Below, piece after piece: positions 35,211 through 43,843 of a stretch of DNA of 64,000 nucleotides. A program made the position numbers and the translations under genes. The DNA comes from Bacteroidota bacterium (GTDB lineage: Bacteria; Bacteroidota; Bacteroidia; Bacteroidales; UBA12077), in assembly GCA_020444275.1 (NCBI GenBank), contig JAHLLG010000001.1:372001-436000 (forward strand). The letters run 5' to 3'. Within the stretch, counting starts at the first letter, position 1. Each line of letters starts with the position of its first letter. The notes below the pieces were generated by a model. That model was not told the DNA's origin. It was given only the letters and a program-made list of their open reading frames with translations, and did not search any database.

Positions 35211-36356
35211 TTAATAATGACATTTCATGCAGTTTTCACCACCCATTTGAGCAACGGTTAATGAATCAAGCTCACTATTTTTAAACTGTGCATGATATTC
35301 TTCAAAAGTTTTTTCGTAATACTCGTTGCCCAGAAAATTTACTTTTCGTGTGCGATGACATTCAAGACACCAACCCATCGATAAATCTTCTTCCTGTTTT
35401 AATAAATGCATATCTTCAACTATACCGTGACATTCGGAGCAATCCAGGTCGCCAACACCGGCATGCTGTGCATGATTGAAATATACATGATCTGGCAATT
35501 TATGGATTCGAATCCAGTCAACGGCTTCTCCTTGCTCCATGTGTGTAAGGATTTTTTGAATTTCAAATCTTCCGGAATGAGTTCCTTCACGAACCAGTTC
35601 GTGACAGTTCATACAAACATTCGTAGAAGGTATTCCGGCTGATTTCGCATCTTCGGCTGTATGATGGCAATACATGCAATCTATCTTATTATCCTGAGCA
35701 TGTACTTTATGCGAAAATTTAATGGGTTGTAACGGAGCATAACCTTCGGCCCTGCCAAGTGCAGCTGCTTCTTCGTACAGAATCTTGAATATAAAAGATA
35801 ACGCAACAAGGATGATTATTCCATGCAGTGGCTTAAACTTTATAATTTTTGTATAGGTTAAATCCAGAAATGCCGCTCCCAGAATAAGGATTAGTAAGAT
35901 AAAGAATGCAAGTCGGGTAACCAACATCTTGGGTTCGCCCAAACCCAATTCCTTAAAAGTATCAATATAGTTTCTTACCAGGATGATTTGTTCAGGAGAC
36001 ATCTGAATATTTTTATGTGCTTCTGAAATCTTTTGAGTAACCGGATTGAGCAAAGTATTAGCAAATGTTGCACTATCCATTGATTCTGCAGACAAAGCCA
36101 GTTCATACACAGATGGATTCCAGTTAAATGTATCTATGGCTTCGGTGTTATGACAAGAAGCACAATTAACAGTGTTATCTCCGGTTATGATTAATCCATA
36201 AAAAAGTCTTTTCCCAATTTTTAGTTTTTCCGGGTTAGTTTTATCCAATCTATGATTTGTATTTTCATCGCTATTGGCCAGAATTGGTAATGAAAAAATT
36301 AAGGTCAAATTAAAAATAACTATTGCCTTAAAAAATTTGAGTATATCCCTGTTCAT
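35211..36356 (-). CDS. actA: Alternative Complex III multihaem cytochrome c subunit ActA, with N-terminal cytochrome domain
   Basis: 381 residues from the preferred ATG at 36354-36356 (ten residues longer from 36386). Signal peptide, then an N-terminal cytochrome with CASCH, a transmembrane pair around residues 145-200 (ILLILILGAAFLDL, IIILVALSFIFKIL), then five CxxCH sites: CMYCH, CMNCH, CSECH, CLECH and CMKCH. The total is six haems; the pentahaem part is typical ActA, while the extra monohaem domain is an addition. It lies at the periplasmic face. First gene of the act operon; actB starts 25 bases later. Confidence 0.9.
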   Translation of the reverse strand: MNRDILKFFKAIVIFNLTLIFSLPILANSDENTNHRLDKTNPEKLKIGKRLFYGLIITGDNTVNCASCHNTEAIDTFNWNPSVYELALSAESMDSATFANTLLNPVTQKISEAHKNIQMSPEQIILVRNYIDTFKELGLGEPKMLVTRLAFFILLILILGAAFLDLTYTKIIKFKPLHGIIILVALSFIFKILYEEAAALGRAEGYAPLQPIKFSHKVHAQDNKIDCMYCHHTAEDAKSAGIPSTNVCMNCHELVREGTHSGRFEIQKILTHMEQGEAVDWIRIHKLPDHVYFNHAQHAGVGDLDCSECHGIVEDMHLLKQEEDLSMGWCLECHRTRKVNFLGNEYYEKTFEEYHAQFKNSELDSLTVAQMGGENCMKCHY

Positions 36357-36386
36357 GTTTGAAGTAATTGCAAAAATTTGTTTCAA

Positions 36387-36649
36387 TTTCGTAATAAAAA
36401 ATCTATTTCCCCAATTTTTTTAGTAAATAGGGATAAATTTTATTTAGATCAAATCTTATTTAGGTATTAAGTAACCGAAAAGCTTCTTTCGTTTTTATTT
36501 GAAACTTAATACATAAACCATGATTATGCAAAGGTGTAAGTCATTCAATATTTTACAGAATGTATCTTTTCTTTGATTAATTTGTATTTTTATGTAATTT
36601 GAGAAAGTTTTAAGATCAATACGGGGTACAATAATTTAATTAAAGTAAG
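36387..36649. promoter_or_regulatory. divergent control region between act and cox operons
   Basis: A 263-base AT-rich gap. Partial -7 boxes facing actA are at 36371-36378 (one mismatch), 36450-36457 and 36539-36546; on the cox side TATTTTTA is at 36585-36592. No full promoter with both elements was found, so activation by a regulator is possible. Confidence 0.4.
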
Positions 36650-38227
36650 ATGGATAACTCTAACCTTCCAAGCTACCTTGAATATAAAGGTAAATACAAA
36701 GGAATTTTTGCATGGATATTTTCAACGGATCATAAACGAATAGGTTTATTATATCTTTATTCAATTATGGCCATGTTTTTAGTAGCAGCGCTGTTGGGTT
36801 TGCTTATGAAAACAGAATTAATAGCACCCGGAAAAACAATTATGGAAGCCAAAGCATATAACGCAGTATTTACGCTGCATGGTATTACAATGATCTTCCT
36901 TGTAGTGGTGCCGGGAATTCCTGCAATACTGGGAAATTTCTTTCTACCTATCATGATAGGTGCCAAAGATGTGTTTTATCCCAGACTAAACTTATTATCA
37001 TGGTGGTTGTATATTATAGGTGCAATAGTTGCGATATCTTCTCAGTTTATGGGAACTGGATCGCCCGATACAGGATGGACATTCTATGCTCCATACAGTT
37101 TTAAAACACAATCGAATATATTGCCTGCTTTAATAGGGGCATTCATTTTAGGATTCTCATCCATATTAACCGGACTAAACTTTATTGTTACCATGCACAG
37201 AATGCGTGCACCTGGAATGAAATGGTTAAAAATGCCACTTTTCCCATGGACACTCTACGGAACAGCATGGATTCAGCTTTTAGCTACACCGGTTGTGGGT
37301 ATAACATTACTTATGGTAGTAGCCGAAAAAGTGCTGAATATTGGTTTTTTTGATCCTACATTAGGTGGCGACCCGATTCTGTATCAACACCTCTTTTGGA
37401 TATATTCTCATCCGGCAGTTTATATTATGATACTGCCTGCCATGGGTGTTATTTCTGAAGTTATTCCAACATTTGCCAAAAAAGAAATCTTTGGATACAA
37501 CGCCATTGTACTCTCAACCATGCTAATTGCATTTGTAGGTTATTTTGTTTGGGGGCACCACATGTTTACGGCAGGAATGAGTGAAACATCCTTATTTGCT
37601 TTTTCTTTTCTTACATTTATTGTAGCTATTCCGAGTGCTATAAAAATATTTAACTGGCTGGCAACTTTATATAAAGGGTCAATTATGTTAAGAACCCCAA
37701 TGTACTGGGCTGTGTCATTTTTATTTGTGTTTATGATTGGAGGATTAACCGGAATGGTATTAGGAGCTTTGGCAACGAATGTACATTTACACGATACTGC
37801 ATTTGTTGTTGCACATTTCCACTTTATTGTTTTTGGAGGACTTGGTTTTGCATTTTTTGCCGGAATACACTATTGGTTTCCGAAGATATTTGGCAGAATG
37901 TACGACGAAGCATGGGCAAATACTGGTTGGATCATTTTCTTTATGGGATTCCTGACACTGTATTTCCCAATGTTTTTATTAGGAATTCAGGGAATGCCAA
38001 GAAGATATTACGATTATGTACCAGAGTTTCACTCAACAAATATCATATCATCTTTTGGTGCATTTATTATGATAGCAGGATTAATTGTAATAATAATTAA
38101 TTTATTCAGATCAGCTAAAAAAGGAGAGAAGGCACCAAAAAGTCCGTGGGGAGGAAAAACATTGGAATGGACCATACCAAGTCCGCCACCACTTGAGAAT
38201 TTTGAAGAAATACCAGAAATTAAATAA
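36650..38227 (+). CDS. ctaD: caa3-type cytochrome c oxidase subunit I (type A2)
   Basis: 525 residues, 12 helices. Low-spin haem ligand in FTLHGITMIF, CuB ligands in YSHPAVYIM and WGHHMFTAGM, haem a3 and low-spin ligands in HDTAFVVAHFHFIVFGG. The His-Tyr cross-link pair is HPAVY. The usual Glu of type A1 enzymes (HPEVY) is Ala, and YSHP takes its place, which is the YS motif of type A2 oxidases as in Rhodothermus and Thermus caa3. It reduces O2 and pumps protons in the inner membrane. Followed by subunit III after 8 bases. Confidence 0.96.
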   Translation: MDNSNLPSYLEYKGKYKGIFAWIFSTDHKRIGLLYLYSIMAMFLVAALLGLLMKTELIAPGKTIMEAKAYNAVFTLHGITMIFLVVVPGIPAILGNFFLPIMIGAKDVFYPRLNLLSWWLYIIGAIVAISSQFMGTGSPDTGWTFYAPYSFKTQSNILPALIGAFILGFSSILTGLNFIVTMHRMRAPGMKWLKMPLFPWTLYGTAWIQLLATPVVGITLLMVVAEKVLNIGFFDPTLGGDPILYQHLFWIYSHPAVYIMILPAMGVISEVIPTFAKKEIFGYNAIVLSTMLIAFVGYFVWGHHMFTAGMSETSLFAFSFLTFIVAIPSAIKIFNWLATLYKGSIMLRTPMYWAVSFLFVFMIGGLTGMVLGALATNVHLHDTAFVVAHFHFIVFGGLGFAFFAGIHYWFPKIFGRMYDEAWANTGWIIFFMGFLTLYFPMFLLGIQGMPRRYYDYVPEFHSTNIISSFGAFIMIAGLIVIIINLFRSAKKGEKAPKSPWGGKTLEWTIPSPPPLENFEEIPEIK

Positions 38228-38235
38228 TCCATACT

Positions 38236-38847
38236 ATGAGCGAATACGCTGAACACGATCACTACGACCACGAAGGCTCAAAACTGGGTATGTGGCTATT
38301 TATATTTACCGAGCTGTTATTTTTTGGTGGTTTATTTATAGTATATGCCGTAATGCGTTATAAAAACGGAACTGCTTTTGAGTTTGCAGGTAAAGAACTG
38401 GATGTTTTTATTGGAACACTGAATACTATTATTTTACTGGTGAGTAGTGCAACCATAGCCATGTCAATATCTGCTATCCAGATGGAAAAGAAAAATTTAA
38501 CAATGGCATTATTGGGAGTAACACTGGTTTTGGCACTTGTTTTCTTGGTTAACAAATATTTTGAGTGGGGAGCAAAAATTGATCATGGATTATATCCCGG
38601 ATCTGCAACATTACAACAATTTGGACATGGCGAAACGCTTTTCTTCGGGTTGTATTATTTCATGACAGGCTTACATGCGTTACATATTGTTGTTGGAATT
38701 GCACTTATTCTTATTATGATGGTAAAGGTATATAAAAAGAAGATTTATAAAGATCGGTTTGTACAATTAGAAAATATTGGTTTATACTGGCACTTGGTTG
38801 ATATCATATGGATATTTTTATTCCCGTTATTTTATTTAATAGCTTAA
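38236..38847 (+). CDS. ctaE: cytochrome c oxidase subunit III
   Basis: 203 residues, about five transmembrane helices (the 5-TM short form). SKLGMWLFIFTELLFFGGLFIVY and FWGVNKYFEWGAKI-like FLVNKYFEWGAKIDHG, then YYFMTGLHALHIVVG and YWHLVDIIWIFLFPLFYL show the subunit III pattern; the VHFVDVVWIFLF-style end is conserved. It stabilises the oxidase and supports proton uptake. Second gene of the cox operon, 8 bases after ctaD. Confidence 0.94.
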   Translation: MSEYAEHDHYDHEGSKLGMWLFIFTELLFFGGLFIVYAVMRYKNGTAFEFAGKELDVFIGTLNTIILLVSSATIAMSISAIQMEKKNLTMALLGVTLVLALVFLVNKYFEWGAKIDHGLYPGSATLQQFGHGETLFFGLYYFMTGLHALHIVVGIALILIMMVKVYKKKIYKDRFVQLENIGLYWHLVDIIWIFLFPLFYLIA

Positions 38848-38850
38848 GAT

Positions 38851-39132
38851 ATGGAAGACTCAGAACATAAAATAGTTAGTTTTAAAACATACGGTTTAGT
38901 GCTTATAGCACTTATTATCTTTACATTATTTTCTGTTTATGTTACCCGATTAGATTTGGGTAATTTCAGCATAGCTGCTGCACTTACGATTGCCGGATTA
39001 AAATCGATATTGGTATTTTCTATATTCATGCATCTGTTTTATGATAAAAAGATGTATGCATTAATGGTGCTGGGAGTATTGGTGGTTATGACTATTGTAT
39101 TAATTATTACGTTTTTAGATTACGGATATTAA
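38851..39132 (+). CDS. ctaF: cytochrome c oxidase subunit IV family protein
   Basis: 93 residues with three hydrophobic helices (residues 14-33, 42-63 and 72-91). The family look of prokaryotic oxidase subunit IV is seen in YGLVLIALIIFTLFSVYVT and KSILVFSIFMHLFYDKK. It is a small structural subunit of the oxidase. It starts 3 bases after subunit III and sits before subunit II, supporting one operon. Confidence 0.88.
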   Translation: MEDSEHKIVSFKTYGLVLIALIIFTLFSVYVTRLDLGNFSIAAALTIAGLKSILVFSIFMHLFYDKKMYALMVLGVLVVMTIVLIITFLDYGY

Positions 39133-39151
39133 AAGAAATAAATAAAGAGCA

Positions 39152-40093
39152 ATGTATTCAAACTTGTCAAATTTCTCGGAAGATATTAATAATTCATTTA
39201 TTATTATCTTTTCAATAATAAGCTTTTTCTTAATTGCCATAACGATAACAATTATTGTTTTTGTGGTGAAATACCGGGAAAAGAAAAATCCTGTTCCAAC
39301 TCCAATAAAAGGAAGTGTATGGTTGGAAATTGTATGGACTGTTATTCCTTTAGGATTAGTAATTGGAATGTTTTACTATGGATGGATGGCCTGGATTCCT
39401 ATGTTGTCGGATGCTCCCGATGATGCAATAGAAGTTAAAACAACAGCAAGAATGTGGTCGTGGCTTTTTGAATATGAGAACGGTAAAAAAACGGATACGT
39501 TGTATGTTCCGGAAGGAAAACCTGTGGAATTACAAATGACATCGCCGGATGTATTACATAGTTTATATATACCTGCTTATAGAATAAAAAGAGATATTGT
39601 TCCGGGAAGAACAACCAACATCTGGTTTGAACCAAGAAAAACAGGTGAGTATGATCTGTTTTGTGCTGAGTATTGTGGATTGCAACATGCTTATATGATA
39701 ACTGAAGTAAAAGTGTTAACCCAAGAAGAGTTTGATAAATGGTATATTGATACTACAGCAGTTGCTGAAAGAGCAGCAACTCCGGGAGCTGAAGGATTAC
39801 AAATTTTAAGAATGAATGGTTGTGTAGCCTGTCACTCTTTAGATGGTTCAAAATTGGTGGGACCAAGTTATAAAGGAATCTGGGGACACGAAGTTGAAGT
39901 TGAAACTAATGGAGACAAAAGAACACTTATTGTCGATGAAGAATATGTTAGAAATTCGATTTATAAACCAGATGATGATATTGTTGTTGGATATACCAAA
40001 GGGTTAATGAGATCGTATGAAGGGGAGCTTACCGATGAAGAAGTTGATAAGATTATAACATATTTAAAAACATTGTCCGATAAGAAAGAGTAG
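39152..40093 (+). CDS. ctaC: cytochrome c oxidase subunit II with fused cytochrome c domain
   Basis: 313 residues. Two transmembrane helices (residues 15-40 and 60-80) and a periplasmic cupredoxin domain with the CuA site CAEYCGLQHAYM (Cys, Cys, His, Met). After residue 200 a cytochrome c domain follows with haem motif CVACH and a distal Met in GYTKGLMRSYEG, making this a caa3-type enzyme. CuA takes electrons from the fused haem. It is last in the order I-III-IV-II, whereas subunit II often comes first in related loci. Two bases separate it from the convergent cyoE. Confidence 0.95.
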   Translation: MYSNLSNFSEDINNSFIIIFSIISFFLIAITITIIVFVVKYREKKNPVPTPIKGSVWLEIVWTVIPLGLVIGMFYYGWMAWIPMLSDAPDDAIEVKTTARMWSWLFEYENGKKTDTLYVPEGKPVELQMTSPDVLHSLYIPAYRIKRDIVPGRTTNIWFEPRKTGEYDLFCAEYCGLQHAYMITEVKVLTQEEFDKWYIDTTAVAERAATPGAEGLQILRMNGCVACHSLDGSKLVGPSYKGIWGHEVEVETNGDKRTLIVDEEYVRNSIYKPDDDIVVGYTKGLMRSYEGELTDEEVDKIITYLKTLSDKKE

Positions 40094-40094
40094 T

Positions 40095-40970
40095 TTAAAG
40101 CAAACTGTCAATAATAAGTAATCCAAACACAATAAACATGAAAGCATTTATTTCGATAAATGCTTTTTTAAATGGTAATTTCTTCTTGTTATTAAATAAT
40201 ATCTGATAGAAGGAAAGGCTAATAAGAATATTTAAAACAATTAAAATAAGAAACAGGAGAGTTGATTGAATAAATCCGAAATAGGCCAGCAATAATGAGG
40301 TCAATGAGGTAGAAAGAATCCAAATAAATAAAATTCGTTTCACTTGGTTTTGTGAAAGTAGGTTGTCAAAAGTTCCTAATCCAGCTTTCCTGTAATCCTC
40401 GACATTTTTAATCAACAACAACCAAAAATGTGGAATTTGCCACATGTAAATAAAAAATGAAATAAAGATAATTTCAGGCGAGAGTAAGTATGCTTCTGCT
40501 GCACTCCAACCAATTAACAGTGGAGTAACTCCGGTTAAAGATCCGGGAACAACAGCAAAAACAGTCTTCTTTTTTAAATAGGTATAAAAACCATTATACC
40601 ATAAGATATTTAGCAATCCCAACAGTGCTGGAACAGTTCCGGTTTGAACAAAAAGAATTATAAATCCTGCTAAACATAAAATAAGAGATAAAATTAACCC
40701 GGTTGTTTTTGATATTCTCTGTGAGGGAATTGGCCGGTTTTTGGTTCGCAACATCAATTGATCTATGTTTCGTTCCTGATATTGATTTAAAGCCGATGCT
40801 CCACCTGCCAAAAAGAACACTCCGAAAAATACAGCAATAATTTTTGCATCAATAAACGATGTAGCAACAATGTAGCCGGTTATGGCAGAAAAAGATACAG
40901 CTAAAGAAACTCCCAAACGCATAAGTTTTGGGAGTGATGTTATGATTTGAATGATATTGCTTTTTCTCAA
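40095..40970 (-). CDS. cyoE: protohaem IX farnesyltransferase (haem O synthase)
   Basis: 291 residues, about nine transmembrane helices. The prenyl-diphosphate and haem site is ALNQYQERNIDQLMLRTKNRPIPS, and VVPGSLTGVTPLLIGWSA plus MWQIPHFWLLLIKNVEDYRKAG are further family marks. CyoE makes haem O for the oxidase in this window; the haem A synthase CtaA is not in view. The first four bases overlap the SCO stop region, indicating translational coupling with the copper chaperone gene. Confidence 0.93.
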   Translation of the reverse strand: MRKSNIIQIITSLPKLMRLGVSLAVSFSAITGYIVATSFIDAKIIAVFFGVFFLAGGASALNQYQERNIDQLMLRTKNRPIPSQRISKTTGLILSLILCLAGFIILFVQTGTVPALLGLLNILWYNGFYTYLKKKTVFAVVPGSLTGVTPLLIGWSAAEAYLLSPEIIFISFFIYMWQIPHFWLLLIKNVEDYRKAGLGTFDNLLSQNQVKRILFIWILSTSLTSLLLAYFGFIQSTLLFLILIVLNILISLSFYQILFNNKKKLPFKKAFIEINAFMFIVFGLLIIDSLL

Positions 40971-41752
40971 GATTTGTGTGCTTTCTGAGATTTTCTTCTT
41001 CCAATAATTAAACCAATAAATATTAGTGCTGCTATAAACATTATAATCGTTCCGGCAACCCTGGTAATACTTAATGTATAGCTTTGTCCTTGTGGATCAT
41101 AATTAAAACAATATTGCAATACTTTATTAATGGTTGGTTTTGGCATGCCTTTCTGAGCTTCAATGATAGCCATTTTCAGATCAAATGGCAAGAAATCCAG
41201 GCCATACAAATATCGGGTAATCATTCCGTCCGGACTAATTAAAATTACTCCTGACGGATGCGCAAAATCCAGTCCTGTTTCTTTGTATCGGAAGCCAACT
41301 GCTTCAGTAATGGCATCGATATTTTCCTGATCACCGGTTAAATAAATCCAGTGATCAGCTTTTTCTTTGACAATATTATCGATAAAGTTTTTCTTTTTCT
41401 TTTGTGCTTTTTCTGGTGTATCGGTAACATCAAAACTTATGGTTAGTATTTGATAATCCTTGCCTAATTCCATATCTACTTTTTCAGCCACTCTTGCAAT
41501 TCCTTCCTGCAACGGATTACAAACGCCCGGACAATTAAAGTAAACAAAAGATAAAACCGTTGGTTTGTCAATTAATTCGCGTAAAGTAACCTGTTTATTA
41601 ACCTCGCTGTTAAACACCAGGTCAAGAGGTATGGTATCTCCTAAATGTTCAACCCAGCCTATTTCCACAATATCCGGGTTTATAGGGTTTTGAGCTTTAC
41701 CATTAATTGAAAACACGAAAATTGAAAGTAGTAATATGATAATTTTTCTCAT
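40967..41752 (-). CDS. SCO1/SenC copper chaperone for the CuA site
   Basis: 261 residues. Signal peptide (residues 1-21), a thioredoxin-fold domain with the copper-binding CPGVCNPL (CxxxC) and the distal His in LDFAHPSGVIL, and a C-terminal transmembrane helix (ITRVAGTIIMFIAALIFIGLII). It inserts copper into CuA of oxidase subunit II. It overlaps cyoE by four bases and follows the DoxX-like gene by 11. Location and motifs suit assembly of the neighbouring caa3 oxidase. Confidence 0.93.
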   Translation of the reverse strand: MRKIIILLLSIFVFSINGKAQNPINPDIVEIGWVEHLGDTIPLDLVFNSEVNKQVTLRELIDKPTVLSFVYFNCPGVCNPLQEGIARVAEKVDMELGKDYQILTISFDVTDTPEKAQKKKKNFIDNIVKEKADHWIYLTGDQENIDAITEAVGFRYKETGLDFAHPSGVILISPDGMITRYLYGLDFLPFDLKMAIIEAQKGMPKPTINKVLQYCFNYDPQGQSYTLSITRVAGTIIMFIAALIFIGLIIGRRKSQKAHKS

Positions 41753-41763
41753 TACAATAATTT

Positions 41764-42150
41764 TTATAGGATTCCTGGTTCGTTTTCTTCCTTCTGATAA
41801 ATGCCTGCTATCATTAAAGCACCGCCCATTAATGCAGTGTCTTTTAATAAAGCAAACATGGCAGCTACTCTTGTGGCTTCGTTGAATAGCCTTGGAATGT
41901 GAATAGCCGCAATAAAAATAAATAGCATGATAGCTAATAAGATACAGGCAAGTTTAATATACTTTTTACTAATAATACTAATGCTTGCTAAAATCAACCC
42001 GGCTCCTGTTAAGAGAATACTAAAACTTGTTCCGGGAATAAAAAAACTAAATTTTTCAATAAAAAAATCAACCATAATAAAATGGTTTAATCCAAAAATT
42101 GCAAAAGGTAGTGCAAATAGAATTCGTCCAATGGTTGTAAGGTTTTTCAT
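41764..42150 (-). CDS. DoxX-like small membrane protein
   Basis: 128 residues, four transmembrane helices with the DoxX pattern: GRILFALPFAIFGLNHFI, TGAGLILASISIISKKYIK and a late ALMGGALMIAGIYQ. The family is small and its role is variable (thiosulphate oxidation, membrane redox). Here it sits between an HMA protein and SCO, in an oxidase-maturation operon, so a part in membrane copper or redox balance is an inference only. Confidence 0.75.
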   Translation of the reverse strand: MKNLTTIGRILFALPFAIFGLNHFIMVDFFIEKFSFFIPGTSFSILLTGAGLILASISIISKKYIKLACILLAIMLFIFIAAIHIPRLFNEATRVAAMFALLKDTALMGGALMIAGIYQKEENEPGIL

Positions 42151-42183
42151 ATGATATTTTTATTTGTTTTCCAGATAAGAAGA

Positions 42184-42537
42184 TTATTCGGTTAACATGT
42201 GATGTTCTTTCGCCTCGTAACCCAGCTCATTAATAGCATCTTTAACTTTTAATATGTCAACTTTGGTAGAATCTAATTCAACAATTGCAATCCCCTTTTC
42301 ATGATCTGCTTTTGAAGTATAAACACCCTCAAATTCGTCAATAGTTTTTTGGATCGCATTTTCACATCCCGTGCAAGTCATTCCTTCAATTTGCAGCTCT
42401 ATTTTTTGTGCATTAACCATTACCTCTTGTGAGGGTTCTTCGGTAACAGGCTCATTTTCTTGCGATTTTTCTTTTGGTGTGTTTTGGCATGCAAATGCAA
42501 AAACAAGAATAGGAATTAAAAAGAATTTGAATTTCAT
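42184..42537 (-). CDS. heavy-metal-associated (HMA) domain lipoprotein, copper-binding
   Basis: 117 residues from the ATG at 42535-42537, which gives a lipoprotein signal ending in VFAFAC; an upstream ATG 12 codons away is not suited to a signal peptide. The HMA domain has the metal motif MTCTGC (EGMTCTGCENAIQKTID) and continues with GIAIVELDSTKVDILKVKDAI. It likely binds copper at the periplasmic face. First gene of an HMA-DoxX-SCO-CyoE operon. Confidence 0.88.
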   Translation of the reverse strand: MKFKFFLIPILVFAFACQNTPKEKSQENEPVTEEPSQEVMVNAQKIELQIEGMTCTGCENAIQKTIDEFEGVYTSKADHEKGIAIVELDSTKVDILKVKDAINELGYEAKEHHMLTE

Positions 42538-42822
42538 AGTTAGGTAATTTAAGGTTTTAAGTACTAAAATCATTTCTAAATGTACTTAAAAATACAATAT
42601 AAGTCAATGAATGTTCAATAACCTAATTTATAAAGTTCTATAAATGAGATTTTAATTAAAGTGGAAAGCTAAAATAGATCAAGTATAAAAAGCAATTCTA
42701 ATATTTAATGGTGTGAAACATCTACTTTTGCAATCAAATTTATTCAGATTCTTAAACGTTGCGATATAATTTTTAATCAAAGAACAATAATGATTACCAG
42801 AATACATTTCAGTTAATCAAAG

Positions 42823-43776
42823 TTACCGCGCGCCTGTCTGAGTTAAGATTTTGACTTTAGATTGATCAATGTTTTCTAATATGTTTTTAGGATATGGAAT
42901 AGAGCTTCTCACTGGACTATATTGCATATGCTTTTCTAACTCTATTTTGTTTATATCACCAACAATAAGATCAACGGATTGATTATTAGTCCAGGGCACT
43001 TGAAGAGAATTAGGTTCAATTCCATAAAAATAACCTTCTGAGTAATATGATCTCACTTGCATTCCAGGGATTGCGACATAATATCCAATTCCATACTTAA
43101 CTCCATCGTTAGGAACCAAGAATTCTTCAATGGATTCAAAATCAGGATTTCCAACATTTACATGAAAATGTGTTAAATTATAATTACTTGAATTTTGAAT
43201 ATAAAAAAACACATAATCAGAGCTAAGACCCGGTAAAAAGTATGAATACTCGGTTAAGTCGACATCCCAATCCCAATAGATTAACAAACCAGTTTTCTTT
43301 CCACTTGACCACTGAACTTGGGTTTCAAGATGACAATCCAATAAATATTCATCTATAACAGAAAATTTTGCAGAAGCCTTTTTGGGAATAATAATATGCC
43401 TGTCATTAAAAGTTAGTTCTATATCTGTAAATAATTCATTTACAAAATAGGCTATGTTGATATATGCATCTTTTCGGATTTTACTTTCACCTCCCGAGTT
43501 TTTTGCTGTCAGAACTACATCATAACTTCCCGGTTCTGAATACGTAACAGTGGGGGATTGTTCATTTGAGTTTAATGGCTTCCCTCCGGGGAAATACCAT
43601 TCCCAACTATCTGCATTTGTGGACAAATCATTAAAAGTAATCGTTACTTCACTAGTTATACTCTTTTCTACTGCTTTAAAATCAGCAACAGGCGGATCGG
43701 GGTCTTCCTCACAACTATAAAAAAAAGGAATACTTAAAAATAAAATAACAACATTGGCTAATACTAAGGTTCTCAT
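42823..43776 (-). CDS. PKD-domain lipoprotein, paralogue of that at 26856-27764
   Basis: 317 residues. Lipoprotein signal FFYSC (Cys22), then the acidic EEDPDPPVADF and a PKD domain (SWEWYFPGGKPLNSNEQSPTV, GSYDVVLTAKNSGGESK). The second half matches the other copy: TDIELTF, GLLIYWDWDVDLTEYS, DYVFF, LTHFHVNVG, GYYVAIPGM and PWTNNQSVDL. It has an insertion before the shared C-terminal TGAR. It lies on the far side of the respiratory island, 15 kb from its paralogue. Function unknown. Confidence 0.85.
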   Translation of the reverse strand: MRTLVLANVVILFLSIPFFYSCEEDPDPPVADFKAVEKSITSEVTITFNDLSTNADSWEWYFPGGKPLNSNEQSPTVTYSEPGSYDVVLTAKNSGGESKIRKDAYINIAYFVNELFTDIELTFNDRHIIIPKKASAKFSVIDEYLLDCHLETQVQWSSGKKTGLLIYWDWDVDLTEYSYFLPGLSSDYVFFYIQNSSNYNLTHFHVNVGNPDFESIEEFLVPNDGVKYGIGYYVAIPGMQVRSYYSEGYFYGIEPNSLQVPWTNNQSVDLIVGDINKIELEKHMQYSPVRSSIPYPKNILENIDQSKVKILTQTGAR

Positions 43777-43843
43777 AATCTCAAAATGAAGTTAAAATTT
43801 AAATTGATTAGCAAAACTATTTATTTTGGGTGTCACAAAAAAA

